A stretch of DNA of 64,000 bases from Humisphaera borealis. Lineage in GTDB: Bacteria; Planctomycetota; Phycisphaerae; Tepidisphaerales; Tepidisphaeraceae. This document shows positions 32,748-42,293 of this stretch, one piece after another. The notes under the pieces were generated by a model. The model saw nothing but the letters and a program-made list of their open reading frames with translations, did no database searches and was not told the DNA's origin. The stretch covers positions 3,782,001-3,846,000 of the forward strand of contig NZ_CP063458.1 in assembly GCF_015169395.1 (NCBI RefSeq). Reading direction: 5' to 3'. Positions within the stretch are counted from its first letter, which is position 1. Every line of letters begins with the position of its first letter. The position numbers were made by a program, and so were the translations under genes.

Positions 32748-33599
32748 TTATGGGTTCCACTCGCCCTGGAAAACTTCTGTTGCCGGGCCGGTCATGTAGA
32801 CGCAGTTGTCGCTCTCGCGCCATTCGAGGGTCAGGTCGCCGCCGGGGAGGTGGGCGAGGAGTTTGCGGTCGGTGCGGCCGGTGAGCACGCCGGACACGCA
32901 CACGGCACAGGCACCGGTTCCGCAGGCGAGGGTGATGCCGGAGCCGCGCTCCCAGGTTCGCATGGTGACTTCGCCGCGCGAGTGAACCTGAACCCAGTGC
33001 GCGTTGATGCGGCGCGGGAACGCCTTGTGGTTCTCGACAACCGGGCCGTCGCGGTTGAGATCGACCCTGGCCACGTCGGGTGTGTAGATGGTGGCGTGCG
33101 GGTTGCCCATGGAGACGAAGGTGGCGTCGAGCAGTTCGTTCGATTGGGCGATGGACAGCCGGTAGGTGTTCTTGTCCTTGCCGGCGACGACCTTTTCGCG
33201 GTCGACGGGGACCTGCGGCAGGTCGAGGATGGGCTCGCCCATATTGACGGTGGCGGTGGCGACCTTGCCGTTGCGGACGTCGAGCGAGATGGACAGCACG
33301 CCGCGGCCGGTTTCGACCTTCATGGGGTTGTTGGTCGTCAACCCGTGATCGAACGAGTACTTGGCGACGCAGCGGACGCCGTTGCCGCACATTTCGGATT
33401 CGCTGCCGTCGGCGTTGAACATGCGCATGCGGACGTCGGCGACGGACGACGGGAGGATGAGAATGAGGCCGTCGCCGCCGATGCCGAAGTGGCGGTCGGC
33501 GACCTTGATCGCGGTGGCGGCCGGGTCGGCGACGGTTTCGGCGAAGCCGTTGACGTAGACGTAGTCGTTGCCGATGCCGTGCATCTTGGTGAACTTCAT
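32748..33599 (-). CDS. dapF: Diaminopimelate epimerase
   Basis: DapF converts LL- to meso-diaminopimelate for lysine and peptidoglycan synthesis, without cofactor. The 283-residue protein has both catalytic cysteines in family context: C71 in SEMCGNGVRC and C226 in GITLACGTGAC. The start MKFTKMHGIGNDYVYV is the family N-terminus, and GDGLILILPS and MRMFNADGSE are further conserved segments. A DAP pathway gene supports meso-DAP-type peptidoglycan. It stands alone, with the gene-free repeat region downstream. Confidence 0.96.
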   Translation of the reverse strand: MKFTKMHGIGNDYVYVNGFAETVADPAATAIKVADRHFGIGGDGLILILPSSVADVRMRMFNADGSESEMCGNGVRCVAKYSFDHGLTTNNPMKVETGRGVLSISLDVRNGKVATATVNMGEPILDLPQVPVDREKVVAGKDKNTYRLSIAQSNELLDATFVSMGNPHATIYTPDVARVDLNRDGPVVENHKAFPRRINAHWVQVHSRGEVTMRTWERGSGITLACGTGACAVCVSGVLTGRTDRKLLAHLPGGDLTLEWRESDNCVYMTGPATEVFQGEWNP

Positions 33600-33812
33600 G
33601 GTGCTCTTACGATAGCGTCGGAAACCCGAGGTTTGTAGGGCCGTCGCGGCCGGCGGACCGGGGCCAGGACGTCGGGAGCCGCACTGCGGGGAACGCAAGC
33701 TGAGTGCCGCGCAGTTAAGCAGCATGCCGTGGGCTGCCTACGGGCGACGCGGGAAAGGGGCTGATTATGGACGTTCGGCGGGCTGGCACCGCGGTTGTGA
33801 TACCGGCCTTGC

Positions 33813-34397
33813 GTGAGAGCGTCGTCTCTGATTTTCGGGTCGCTCGTTTGCCTGGTGGTGGCCACCGGCTGCGCGACGCGCCCTGTGGACTCTGGTGCAA
33901 CCAGTGTTGACCGGTGGGTGAGCCGTCAGGGCGGGTGCATCGACGGAGATCCGGCGTGCCGTGCCCGGCGGGCATTGGATGCCCTGCGGTTGGACGACCC
34001 GACGGTCGAAGGTCTCCGCGGGCGGCCACTGACGGTGGCGGTACTGGATTGCGATCGTCCGACGGCATACGCGTGGCCTTGCGGCAGGCTTTATGTGAGC
34101 CGGGGGCTCGTGGAAGCGTTGAGCGACCAGGAGCTGGCGGCTGCGATCGCCCACGAAGCCGGTCACCTGATAGCCGAGCCGGCCGGAGAGGATCGCGCGG
34201 CACTGTCGGGAAGCCACGACAACGACGCCTGCGAGATGGCCGCCGATGTCGCCGGCAGGCGGCTGCTGGTGGCCAGTGGCATCCCGCCGTCGGCGATGGT
34301 GTCGATGCTTCGCAAGGTGGCCGGCGACAGCCGGACTGCGGAACACCTGCGGCCGCTGCTCACCCGGCGGGCCGACGCGATCGCGGAGTCGAAGTAG
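33813..34397 (+). CDS. Putative M48-like metallopeptidase lipoprotein
   Basis: A 194-residue lipoprotein. The signal ends in the lipobox VATGC with C20. The zincin motif is HEAGH at 114-118 within LSDQELAAAIAHEAGHLIAEP, and a likely third ligand is the Glu in NDACEMAADVAGRRLL. Both are typical of M48/Oma1-type peptidases. The catalytic domain is short compared with full M48 proteins and lacks a second membrane segment. The start is GTG. Likely located at the inner leaflet of the outer membrane or on the periplasmic face. Confidence 0.82.
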   Translation: MRASSLIFGSLVCLVVATGCATRPVDSGATSVDRWVSRQGGCIDGDPACRARRALDALRLDDPTVEGLRGRPLTVAVLDCDRPTAYAWPCGRLYVSRGLVEALSDQELAAAIAHEAGHLIAEPAGEDRAALSGSHDNDACEMAADVAGRRLLVASGIPPSAMVSMLRKVAGDSRTAEHLRPLLTRRADAIAESK

Positions 34398-34543
34398 TTC
34401 GGGATGAAGCCGTTCGGTTCGTCGGCGAGGGAGCCGATTCTTGTGTCGGCGATTGTGGTGCAGACGTCCGGCCTGCAACGCTGCCGAGGCGGCTGGACTA
34501 CAACGGTGCCGTTCACGCAAAGTCAACGAGGCGTTACCGGCGA

Positions 34544-36574
34544 TCAGGGTTCGAGGTAAACGTGCAGCGTGGGCGGGCGTTCGGTCTCGGAGGAGGTGAA
34601 CAGCGCGTTGATGTCTGCCGTAGGCACGGAATGCAGGCCAACATTGAGCGCACGGCGACCCTCTGACAACTCGGCGCGAAGGAAGCTGGTCAGGTCCAGC
34701 GGGTACCACGACTCTTCGCCGGTCTTAACATCTACTGTCGCCAGTGCCATGCTCAAATCGTTCCACCCCAGGAGATAGGGACGATTTCGCCAGGTTAACG
34801 TGCTCTCGAGCCATTCGGCGTTCGCATCCTTGAATGGGAACGCCGAGACATTGATGGACGGAAAAAGTTCCGCGCTGGAGTTTCTGCCGGTCAGCGCCGT
34901 CCCGTACAGCCAGAGAACCGAGCTGCGAACCTTTCTTCCGGATGGGATGGTGTTCAGTGGGAAACGGAGATAGGCATCGCGGGTGAAGCCGGGCTCGTTC
35001 ACGGTTTTGACTTCGAGCCGAACGTGGTTGCTGTTGGGGCGAAGCTCTTCGACGCCCTGCGGGATGGTCGAGAAGTTTCCGTCGCGGACGTAGGTGTCGT
35101 CCGACGGAAGAATCTTCAGAAGTGTGACGGCACCTTCGGAATTGCCCGGGAGACCGGCCGATGGTGAAGCACCCGTAGCGGCAGGCGCGGACGAGGGGGA
35201 GATTGCCTTGCTGTCCGGACGCTGGATGGAGCGCCAAGCCATGACGACAAACAGGACGACCGACAGCGCCAGCACCAGCAGAGCCACGGCTCGACGGAAC
35301 GACCTGCGAGGCGGCGGTGTGGAAGAGGGCGGTGCTGAAGTCGACGGTGCTGAAGTTGGTGGAGCGGCAACGCCCGGCGGGACGGGGTCGTAGGCGTGCG
35401 CTCGTTGTCCGGTCGGCGATGATGTCGTTGTCGGGCAGCGCCGCAGTGCGTCGAGGAACTCCCCGGCGGTGGCGAATCGGTCGGTGGGGTTCTTGGCCAG
35501 GGCTTTCATGACGACCGCATCCAGTTCCGGCGAGAGGCCCGGAATGAAGTGGCTGGGCGGCGTCGGAATTGCGTTCTGAATCGCCAGGAGCGACTCGGCG
35601 AGGGTTCCGTTTCGCGGATAGGGGTGTCGGTGGGTCAGCGACTCATAAAGCATGACGCCGATGGAATAGACGTCAGACGGTGCGCCGACATCAAGGCCGG
35701 TTCCGCTGGCTTGTTCGGGGCTCAGCCAGGGAATGGACCCGACGACGTCGCCTTCCATCGAGATGCTTCGTTCGTTCAATGCAGGGCTGTCGTCGTCGCG
35801 GACGATGCGGGCCAGGCCGAAATCGAGCAGATAAGGCTCGTTGCGTCGATCCACCCGGACGTTGGACGGCTTGAGATCGCGGTGGACGATGTTCCTGGAG
35901 TGGGCCTCGGCGACCGCGTCAACGATCTTGACGAACAGCGTGAGGACGGACGAAACATAGTCCGATGGGAGACCGCCTGTTGGGACACCGTCCGATGGGT
36001 TTGCCGCTTCGCTGCGGCGTGATTCGACCCAGACGTCGAGGTCCTGCCCGTCGATGAAGTCCATCGCCATGAACAGCGATCCGTCGAGCGTACGCCCGTG
36101 GTCGAAGACGCCGACGATGTTGTTGTGCCGAAGCGAGGCGAGGATCGTGACTTCGCGTTCGAGCCGAACCTGCCGACGGCGGTTCAGGAGTGGTCCGCCG
36201 AGCAGCACCTTGACGGCGACCTCGCGACCGGTGGAAAGCTGCGTCGCCCGGAAGACGACGCCCTGCCCGCCACGGCCGAGCGTCGCATCGAGTCGGTACC
36301 CGGGGACAATGACTTCCCCGTTGTCGTCCGGCGGGCTCGCGTCGAGGGCCTCTACCCGCCTGGCGGCCAGGAGTTGACGGTGAGTCAGCTCGAGCAGACG
36401 GAGTTCGTCGGCCAGTTCGGGCATGAGGTCGGGATTGGATTCGGCGACGCTGGCGATGTTGACGGAAACACCGCGGGCGAGCTTGTCGGCGACGTCCTGG
36501 CGGATCTGTTCGAGCTTCGCCTGCCGGGCGGACTCTGCTTCGCTGGGGGTGGTTGGCAATCCGGCCTGGTTCAT
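34544..36574 (-). CDS. Transmembrane Ser/Thr protein kinase with DNRLRE-type tail
   Basis: A 676-residue receptor-like kinase. The cytoplasmic kinase domain has the glycine loop LGRGGQGVVF, catalytic Lys in VAVKVLLGG, HRDLKPSNVRV, DFGLARIV and a WLSPEQASG activation-segment end. A Pro/Ser/Thr linker and one transmembrane helix (AVALLVLALSVVLFVVMAW) follow. The extracytoplasmic C-terminus resembles a DNRLRE/CBM96-like beta domain (DDTYVRDGNF, DAYLRFPLNTIPSG, WLESTLTWRNRP, HVYLEP). The design suggests sensing of a carbohydrate or surface ligand. GAGGG before ATG 36574 fits the start. The FHA kinase at 5.5 kb is a possible reader of its output, but linkage is not shown. Confidence 0.9.
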   Translation of the reverse strand: MNQAGLPTTPSEAESARQAKLEQIRQDVADKLARGVSVNIASVAESNPDLMPELADELRLLELTHRQLLAARRVEALDASPPDDNGEVIVPGYRLDATLGRGGQGVVFRATQLSTGREVAVKVLLGGPLLNRRRQVRLEREVTILASLRHNNIVGVFDHGRTLDGSLFMAMDFIDGQDLDVWVESRRSEAANPSDGVPTGGLPSDYVSSVLTLFVKIVDAVAEAHSRNIVHRDLKPSNVRVDRRNEPYLLDFGLARIVRDDDSPALNERSISMEGDVVGSIPWLSPEQASGTGLDVGAPSDVYSIGVMLYESLTHRHPYPRNGTLAESLLAIQNAIPTPPSHFIPGLSPELDAVVMKALAKNPTDRFATAGEFLDALRRCPTTTSSPTGQRAHAYDPVPPGVAAPPTSAPSTSAPPSSTPPPRRSFRRAVALLVLALSVVLFVVMAWRSIQRPDSKAISPSSAPAATGASPSAGLPGNSEGAVTLLKILPSDDTYVRDGNFSTIPQGVEELRPNSNHVRLEVKTVNEPGFTRDAYLRFPLNTIPSGRKVRSSVLWLYGTALTGRNSSAELFPSINVSAFPFKDANAEWLESTLTWRNRPYLLGWNDLSMALATVDVKTGEESWYPLDLTSFLRAELSEGRRALNVGLHSVPTADINALFTSSETERPPTLHVYLEP

Positions 36575-36647
36575 CGCGCCCTCGTCACACAGGAACCTGT
36601 AACGTGGGCGAATTGTGACAAGTGGCTCCGAAGATCGCCACCCCGGA

Positions 36648-38435
36648 TCAGGCGAGTCTTGCGGCAAACTGGCGAATCCGCTCGACCATGCCGGCCAGAC
36701 CGTTGCGGCGGCCGGTGGTCAGGTGCTGGTCGAGGCCGAGCCGGCGGAAGAACGACTCGACATCAAATGCGAGCACGTCCTTCGCCCGCTGACCGGCGAA
36801 CACCTTCTGCAGGATCGCGATCAGCCCGCGGACGATGTCGGCGTCGCTGTCGGCGAGAAAGTCGAGCCGGTCGGGAGACTTGGGATGAGCCCTTGCGAAC
36901 AGATGCACCGTGCTCTGGCAGCCGTGGACGCGCGTCGCTTCGGTCTTCATGACCGCGGGCATGGGCAGAAGTTTGGCGCCCATCTCGATGACGAAGTGAT
37001 ACCGCTCGGTCCAGTCGCCGAGGAAGTCGAACGTCTCGGCGAGTTCGTCGGCGGCCTCGGTGGGGCTGCCGGCGGCGGGATCGGGGTACTTGGCGTCGGC
37101 GAGCGCGGCGGGGGAATGTCCGTTGCCGCTGGCCGATTCATTCGCGGCGGCGGCGCGGCTGACCTTGGCATTCGATTCCTGCCGGACCTTCTGAACCGCC
37201 GCGACCAGGGCATCGACGTCTTCCCGCGTGTTGTACATCGCGAACGACGCCCGCGTGGTGCTGGGGATGCCGAGCCGGTTCATCAGCGGCATGCAGCAGT
37301 GGTGCCCGGTGCGGACGGCGACGCCTTCGCCGTCGAGGCGGGTGCCAATATCGAGCGACGCGATGCCGTCCATGACGAACGACACGACGCTCCCCTTGTT
37401 CTTCGCGGTGCCGATGATGCGCAGGCCAGGGATCGCCGACAGTTGCTCGGTGGCGTAGTGGAGCAGGTCCTGCTCGTGCTGCACGTAGTTCGCGACACCG
37501 ATCGACGTGACGTAGTCGATCGCCGCGCCCAGGCCCACGGCACCGGCGATGTCGGGCGTGCCGGCCTCGAACTTGTTGGGGAGCTGCGCGTAGGTGGACT
37601 TCTCGAACGTGACCGACTCGATCATGTCGCCGCCGCCCATGTAAGGCGGCATCGCTTCGAGCAGTTCGCGCTTGCCGTAGAGCACGCCGATGCCCGTCGG
37701 GCCGAAGAGCTTGTGGCCGGAGAAGACGTAGAAGTCTGCGTCGATGTCCCGCACATCGGTCGGGGCGTGGGCAACCCACTGTGCGCCGTCGACGAGAACC
37801 TTCGCGCCGACTTTGTGGGCCAGCCGGGCGATCGTCTTGACGTCGTTCACGGTGCCCATCGCGTTGGAAAGGTGAGTGACGGCGACGAACTTCGTGCGCT
37901 CCGACAGCATCTTCGCGTAGTCGTCCATCGCCAGTTCGCCGGCGTCGTTCATCGGGATGACGCGGAGCGTGGCCCCGGTCATCTCGCAGGCGATCTGCCA
38001 GGGGACGATGTTGCTGTGGTGCTCCATCGTCGAGACGAGCACTTCGTCGCCGGCCTTGAGCTTCGTCCGCCCCCAGCAACCCGCGACCAGGTTCACGCCT
38101 TCGGTCGTCCCGCGAACGAAAAGGCATTCCTTCTCGTCGGCGGCGTTGATGAACGCCTGCACCTTACGGCGGGCAGATTCGTAAAGATCGGTCGCGACCT
38201 GGCTCAGGCGGTAGACGCCGCGATGGATGTTGGCGTTCTGGGATTCGTAGTAGCGGCTGATGGCGTCGATAACCTGGCGGGGCTTCTGAGTGGTCGCACC
38301 GTTGTCGAGGTAGATCAGCTTCGGTCCGCCGGGGGAGACGGTCGTCTGGAGGATGGGGAAGTCGGCGCGGACCTTGTAGGGGTCGAACGAGGCAGCCGCG
38401 GTCGAATCTGTCAGTTTCTGGGAGGTCACAGTCAT
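36648..38435 (-). CDS. sufS: SufS-SufE fusion: cysteine desulfurase with sulfur acceptor domain
   Basis: A 595-residue fusion. Residues 1 to about 410 are a SufS-type group II cysteine desulfurase: YLDNGATTQKP at the start, TMEHHSNIVPW, VDGAQW, PLP-binding Lys in FSGHKLFGPTG, and catalytic Cys in RTGHHCCMP. After an Ala/Ser-rich linker of about 45 residues, a SufE domain of about 140 residues follows, with the acceptor Cys in RVHGCQSTVHLF. SufE normally is a separate protein that takes persulfide sulfur from SufS and passes it to SufB; the fusion would tether donor and acceptor. It is the last gene of the suf operon. Confidence 0.95.
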   Translation of the reverse strand: MTVTSQKLTDSTAAASFDPYKVRADFPILQTTVSPGGPKLIYLDNGATTQKPRQVIDAISRYYESQNANIHRGVYRLSQVATDLYESARRKVQAFINAADEKECLFVRGTTEGVNLVAGCWGRTKLKAGDEVLVSTMEHHSNIVPWQIACEMTGATLRVIPMNDAGELAMDDYAKMLSERTKFVAVTHLSNAMGTVNDVKTIARLAHKVGAKVLVDGAQWVAHAPTDVRDIDADFYVFSGHKLFGPTGIGVLYGKRELLEAMPPYMGGGDMIESVTFEKSTYAQLPNKFEAGTPDIAGAVGLGAAIDYVTSIGVANYVQHEQDLLHYATEQLSAIPGLRIIGTAKNKGSVVSFVMDGIASLDIGTRLDGEGVAVRTGHHCCMPLMNRLGIPSTTRASFAMYNTREDVDALVAAVQKVRQESNAKVSRAAAANESASGNGHSPAALADAKYPDPAAGSPTEAADELAETFDFLGDWTERYHFVIEMGAKLLPMPAVMKTEATRVHGCQSTVHLFARAHPKSPDRLDFLADSDADIVRGLIAILQKVFAGQRAKDVLAFDVESFFRRLGLDQHLTTGRRNGLAGMVERIRQFAARLA

Positions 38436-38490
38436 AGGCGTCTGCCCCATCTTAGGGTGCCTGAACGCCGTCCACGCGCTCATCCGAGGA

Positions 38491-39876
38491 CTACATGTTC
38501 AAGACGCCCTCGTCATGCTCCCCGAGATCCGTAATCCGCAGGTCCACCGGCAATCCGTGCTGTGCCGCCATGAAGGATTCGAGCCGCTCCCGCACAGGCG
38601 TCACCTTGATTCGGCGGGTGACGTCGGCGGCGAATGCATAGGTCATCAGGTGCCGGGCGGCGGCGAGGCTGACGCCCCTCGATCGCAGGTAAAACACCTG
38701 CTCTTCGTCCACCGGACCGGTCGTGGAGCCGTGCGTACACTTGACGTCATCAGCGTAGATCTCAAGGGCCGGCATGCTTTCCATCGTCGCGCCATCGGAC
38801 AAAAGCAGCGACTTACTCTGCTGCTTGCTGTCGGTCTTCTGGGCGGCGTTGCGGACGAGAATCTTGCCCTTGAAGATCGCCGTCGCCTTGCCGTCGAGCA
38901 CGTGCTTGAACAGCTCATGGCTCGGGCAGTTGGGGGCGGCGTGATCGAGCAGCGTGTGGTTGTCGCAGTGGTCTTCGCCGCCGATCAGGACCAGGCCGTT
39001 CAACGTCGCGGTTGAGCCCTGCCCGGCGAGAGAGACGTTGTGATCATTCCGCGTCAGGCGGCCGCCGATGGTGGCCGTGTGAGATACGAACTGGCTGTCG
39101 CGCTCGAGCTTCACCTGCAGCGTGCTGACATGAAACGCGTCGCCGCTGTCGTGCTGAAGTTTGTAGTGATCGACCCGGGCGTCCTGGGCCGCGTAGACCT
39201 CGGTCACCGGGTTACACCAGTGGAGCCCCGGCGTGCCGACGAAGCTTTTGACGAGTGTCAGTTCGCTGTTCTGCTCGGCGACGACCAGCACCCGGGGATG
39301 CGAAACGATCGGCGCGATGCCGTCATGGGCACCGGTGCTGACGAACAGCAGGTGGATCGGACCCTCGACGGTCACGTTCTTCGCCACATGCAGCACCACG
39401 CCGTCGCGGAGAAAGCCGGTGTTCAGGGCGACGAACGCGTTGGCGTTGATATCAACGTACTGACCGAGGTGCGCTTGGACGACTTCCTCGTTCGACTCGA
39501 TCGCCTCGGGCAGGCTCATCAGCCGGGCGCCTTTGGGCAGATCACCAAGGTTGGACAGGTCGGGGCGGTAGTGGCCGTTGACGAAGACCAGCTCGGCGCT
39601 CGCCGCCTTGCCGAAGGTGTACTGTTCGACGGTATGACGCGACCCCATGTTGTCGTCGGGGGTCGCCAGGCGGAAGCCGGTCTTGGCGATCGGGGCGACG
39701 TTGGTGAACCGCCACTCTTCGAGCTTGGTCGTCGGGAAGCCGACTTCATTGAAGCGGGCCATGCCCCGGCGGCGCAGATCCGTCAGCCAGTCGGGCGAGC
39801 CACCGGCGGCATCCTGCTTCTGCAGCCGCTTGAGGTTCGAGAGGTCGGAGGATGTCGGTTCCATCAGTTGGGTCAT
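38491..39876 (-). CDS. sufD: Fe-S cluster assembly protein SufD
   Basis: A 461-residue SufD-type scaffold subunit of the SufBC2D complex. N-terminal helices contain PTTKLEEWRFTNVAPI, the usual SufD signature. The beta-helix core includes LERDSQFVSHTATIGG, HCDNHTLLDHAAPNCPSHELFKHV and IFKGKILVRNAAQKTDSKQQSKSLL. The C-terminus has CTHGSTTGPVDEEQVFYLRSRG with the conserved His. It lies between sufC and sufS-E with short gaps, so translation is probably coupled in one transcript. The start MTQLMEPTS was chosen by fit to the family. Confidence 0.94.
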   Translation of the reverse strand: MTQLMEPTSSDLSNLKRLQKQDAAGGSPDWLTDLRRRGMARFNEVGFPTTKLEEWRFTNVAPIAKTGFRLATPDDNMGSRHTVEQYTFGKAASAELVFVNGHYRPDLSNLGDLPKGARLMSLPEAIESNEEVVQAHLGQYVDINANAFVALNTGFLRDGVVLHVAKNVTVEGPIHLLFVSTGAHDGIAPIVSHPRVLVVAEQNSELTLVKSFVGTPGLHWCNPVTEVYAAQDARVDHYKLQHDSGDAFHVSTLQVKLERDSQFVSHTATIGGRLTRNDHNVSLAGQGSTATLNGLVLIGGEDHCDNHTLLDHAAPNCPSHELFKHVLDGKATAIFKGKILVRNAAQKTDSKQQSKSLLLSDGATMESMPALEIYADDVKCTHGSTTGPVDEEQVFYLRSRGVSLAAARHLMTYAFAADVTRRIKVTPVRERLESFMAAQHGLPVDLRITDLGEHDEGVLNM

Positions 39877-39983
39877 GGTAGTCGGGATGCGTCGCGATGC
39901 GAGTGATCGTAGTCGGATCTTACGGCTGTCGGAACCCACCCCTCCGGGGGATGGCACAAAAGTGAAAGCTGCTCAGGACTGGG

Positions 39984-40760
39984 CTACACCAGCTGCGCGA
40001 CTTCCTTTTCCACCCAGTCGTAACCGCGGTTTTCGATCTCCGAGGCCAGGTCCTTGCCGCCGCTCTTCACGATCCGTCCTTCGAGCATGACGTGGACGTG
40101 ATCGGGTTCGATCAGGTTCAGGAACCGTTCGTGGTGGGTGACCAGGACGATCGTCCGCTGCGGCGAACGGAGCGTGTTGATGCAGTTGGAAACGGTTCGC
40201 AGCGCATCGATATCGAGCCCGCTGTCGGTTTCGTCCATCAGGCAGAGTGTCGGGTCGCAGACTGCCATCTGGAACACTTCATTCCGCTTCTTCTCGCCGC
40301 CGCTGAACCCTTCGTTCACAGCGCGGTTCATGAAGCTCTTGTCCATCTTAAGCAGGTCCATCTTGCTCTTGACAAGCTTCAGGAACTCCGCGGCGTCGAG
40401 CTCGGGCAGGCCCTTGTGCTTGCGGGTGGCGTTGACGGCGGCCTTCAGGAAGTAGCTGGTCGATACGCCGGGGATTTCCACCGGGTACTGGAAGCCGAGG
40501 AAGACGCCTTCGCGGGCGCGCTCCTCGGCGGACATGTCGAGCAGGTCTTTGCCTTCGAACGTGATCGAGCCTTCGGTCACTTCATACGCTTCGCGGCCCA
40601 TGAGGACCTGGGCGAGCGTGCTCTTGCCGGAGCCGTTCTTACCCATGACGGCATGAACCTGGCCGCGGCCAATGGTCAGATCGACGCCTTTGAGGATCGA
40701 CCGGCCGTTCGGGCCGGCGACCTTGGCGTGGAGATTCTTGATTTCAAGCAAAGCAGACAT
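39984..40760 (-). CDS. sufC: Fe-S cluster assembly ATPase SufC
   Basis: A 258-residue ABC-type ATPase that powers conformational change in the SufBCD scaffold. Walker A is GKNGSGKST, the signature is FSGGEKKRNE, Walker B is LCLMDETDSGLD, and the switch His is in VLVTHHERFL. The absence of transmembrane partners and the FLGFQYPVEIPGV segment are typical of SufC. It is preceded by sufB with an 87-bp gap that holds a repeat palindrome, unusual inside an operon. Confidence 0.97.
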   Translation of the reverse strand: MSALLEIKNLHAKVAGPNGRSILKGVDLTIGRGQVHAVMGKNGSGKSTLAQVLMGREAYEVTEGSITFEGKDLLDMSAEERAREGVFLGFQYPVEIPGVSTSYFLKAAVNATRKHKGLPELDAAEFLKLVKSKMDLLKMDKSFMNRAVNEGFSGGEKKRNEVFQMAVCDPTLCLMDETDSGLDIDALRTVSNCINTLRSPQRTIVLVTHHERFLNLIEPDHVHVMLEGRIVKSGGKDLASEIENRGYDWVEKEVAQLV

Positions 40761-40773
40761 TGTTCTTTCTTTC

Positions 40774-40842
40774 GTGGCACGGGCGTCTCGCCCGTGTGTC
40801 GCTTGTCAGCAGATGAAAACATGGGCGAGACGCCCATGCCAC
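40774..40842. repeat. GTGGCACGGGCGTCTC-type double hairpin inside the suf operon
   Basis: Arms 40774-40796 and 40820-40842 match at 21 of 23 positions in inverted orientation. The left arm is the hairpin CACGGGC-GTCTC-GCCCGTG and the right is CATGGGC-GAGAC-GCCCATG. The two differences between arms are compensatory within each hairpin (C-G pair in one, T-A pair in the other). It sits between sufB and sufC and could attenuate or stabilise the mRNA. Confidence 0.92.
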
Positions 40843-40847
40843 CGCAA

Positions 40848-42293
40848 TCACCCGACGCTTCCTTCCAAACTTACGCCCAACAGCTTCTGTGCCTCGACGG
40901 CGAACTCCATCGGTAGTTCCCGGAAGACTTCCTTGCAGAAGCCGTTGACGATCATGTTCACCGCATCTTCCAGCGCGATACCGCGGGTCTTGCAGTAGAA
41001 CAACTGGTCGTCGCCGATCTTGCTCGTGCTGGCTTCGTGCTCGGCGCGGCTGGTGGTGTTCTTGATCTCGATGTACGGGAACGTGTGCGCCCCGCACTTG
41101 TCGCCGAGCAGCAGCGAATCGCACTGCGTGTAGTTACGACTGTTCTGGGCGCCCTTGAGGATTTTCACCAGGCCGCGGTAGGTGTTCTGACCCTGGCCGG
41201 CGCTGATGCCCTTGCTCACGATCGTGCTCTTGGTGTTCCGGCCGATATGGATCATCTTCGTGCCGGTGTCGGCCTGCTGGCGGCCGTTGGTGAGCGCGAC
41301 GCTGTAAAACTCGCCAACACTGTCGTCGCCTTGCAGGATGCAGCTCGGGTACTTCCAGGTGATTGCCGATCCGGTTTCGACCTGCGTCCAACTGATCTTG
41401 CTGCGCGCTCCCCGGCAGGCACCGCGCTTGGTGACAAAGTTGTAGATGCCGCCCTTACCGGTCTTCTTGTCGCCGGGGTACCAGTTCTGAACCGTGCTGT
41501 ACTTGATCTGGGCGTCTTCAAGCGCGACCAGTTCGACCACCGCCGCGTGAAGCTGATTTTCGTCCCGCATCGGGGCGGTGCAGCCTTCGAGGTAGCTCAC
41601 GTATGCACCGGCGTCGGCGATGATCAACGTCCGCTCGAACTGCCCGGTGTTACGGGCATTGATGCGGAAGTAGGTGCTCAGTTCCATCGGGCAGCGAACG
41701 CCCTTGGGGATGTAAACGAAGCTGCCATCCGAGAAGACGGCGCTATTAAGCGTGGCGAAGTAGTTGTCGCTGTAGGGAACGACCGAGCCGAGGTACTTCT
41801 GCACCAGTTCCGGGTGCTCGCGGACGGCTTCGCTCATCGGGCAGAAGATGATGCCCTTCTCGGCGAGCGACTTCTGGAATGTCGTCTTCACCGAAACCGA
41901 ATCGAATACCGCATCCACCGCGACGCCGGCGAGCATTTCGCGCTCGTGCAGGGGAATGCCCAGCTTTTCGTAGGTCGCGAGCAGTTCCGGATCGACCTGG
42001 TCGAGGCTCGTCAGCGACTTCTTCGGGGCCGAGTAGTAAATGATGCTTTGGTAGTCGATCGGCGGGTATTCGAGCTTCGGCCAGTGCGTCGGCTCTTCCA
42101 TCGTCTGCCAGTGCCGAAACGCCTTCAGCCGCCAATCGAGCATCCACTGCGGCTCGTCCTTCTTCTTGGAGATAAAGCGAACGGTGTCTTCGGTCAGGCC
42201 CGGCGGAAGCGTGTCGGACTCGATGTCCGTAACGAAACCCCACTTGTACTCGCGATTGGCGAGTGTTTCGATTTCTTCTGTTTCCGTGGGCAT
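40848..42293 (-). CDS. sufB: Fe-S cluster assembly protein SufB
   Basis: A 481-residue SufB scaffold. Family segments occur in order: [18 protein letters not shown], KPEWMLxWR-like [91 protein letters not shown] and [19 protein letters not shown] with the Cys that receives sulfur. SufB binds the nascent cluster together with SufD. The start MPTETEEIE was chosen because the open frame further upstream is not SufB-like. It is the first of the four same-strand suf genes after the IscA-type gene. Confidence 0.97.
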   Translation of the reverse strand: MPTETEEIETLANREYKWGFVTDIESDTLPPGLTEDTVRFISKKKDEPQWMLDWRLKAFRHWQTMEEPTHWPKLEYPPIDYQSIIYYSAPKKSLTSLDQVDPELLATYEKLGIPLHEREMLAGVAVDAVFDSVSVKTTFQKSLAEKGIIFCPMSEAVREHPELVQKYLGSVVPYSDNYFATLNSAVFSDGSFVYIPKGVRCPMELSTYFRINARNTGQFERTLIIADAGAYVSYLEGCTAPMRDENQLHAAVVELVALEDAQIKYSTVQNWYPGDKKTGKGGIYNFVTKRGACRGARSKISWTQVETGSAITWKYPSCILQGDDSVGEFYSVALTNGRQQADTGTKMIHIGRNTKSTIVSKGISAGQGQNTYRGLVKILKGAQNSRNYTQCDSLLLGDKCGAHTFPYIEIKNTTSRAEHEASTSKIGDDQLFYCKTRGIALEDAVNMIVNGFCKEVFRELPMEFAVEAQKLLGVSLEGSVG

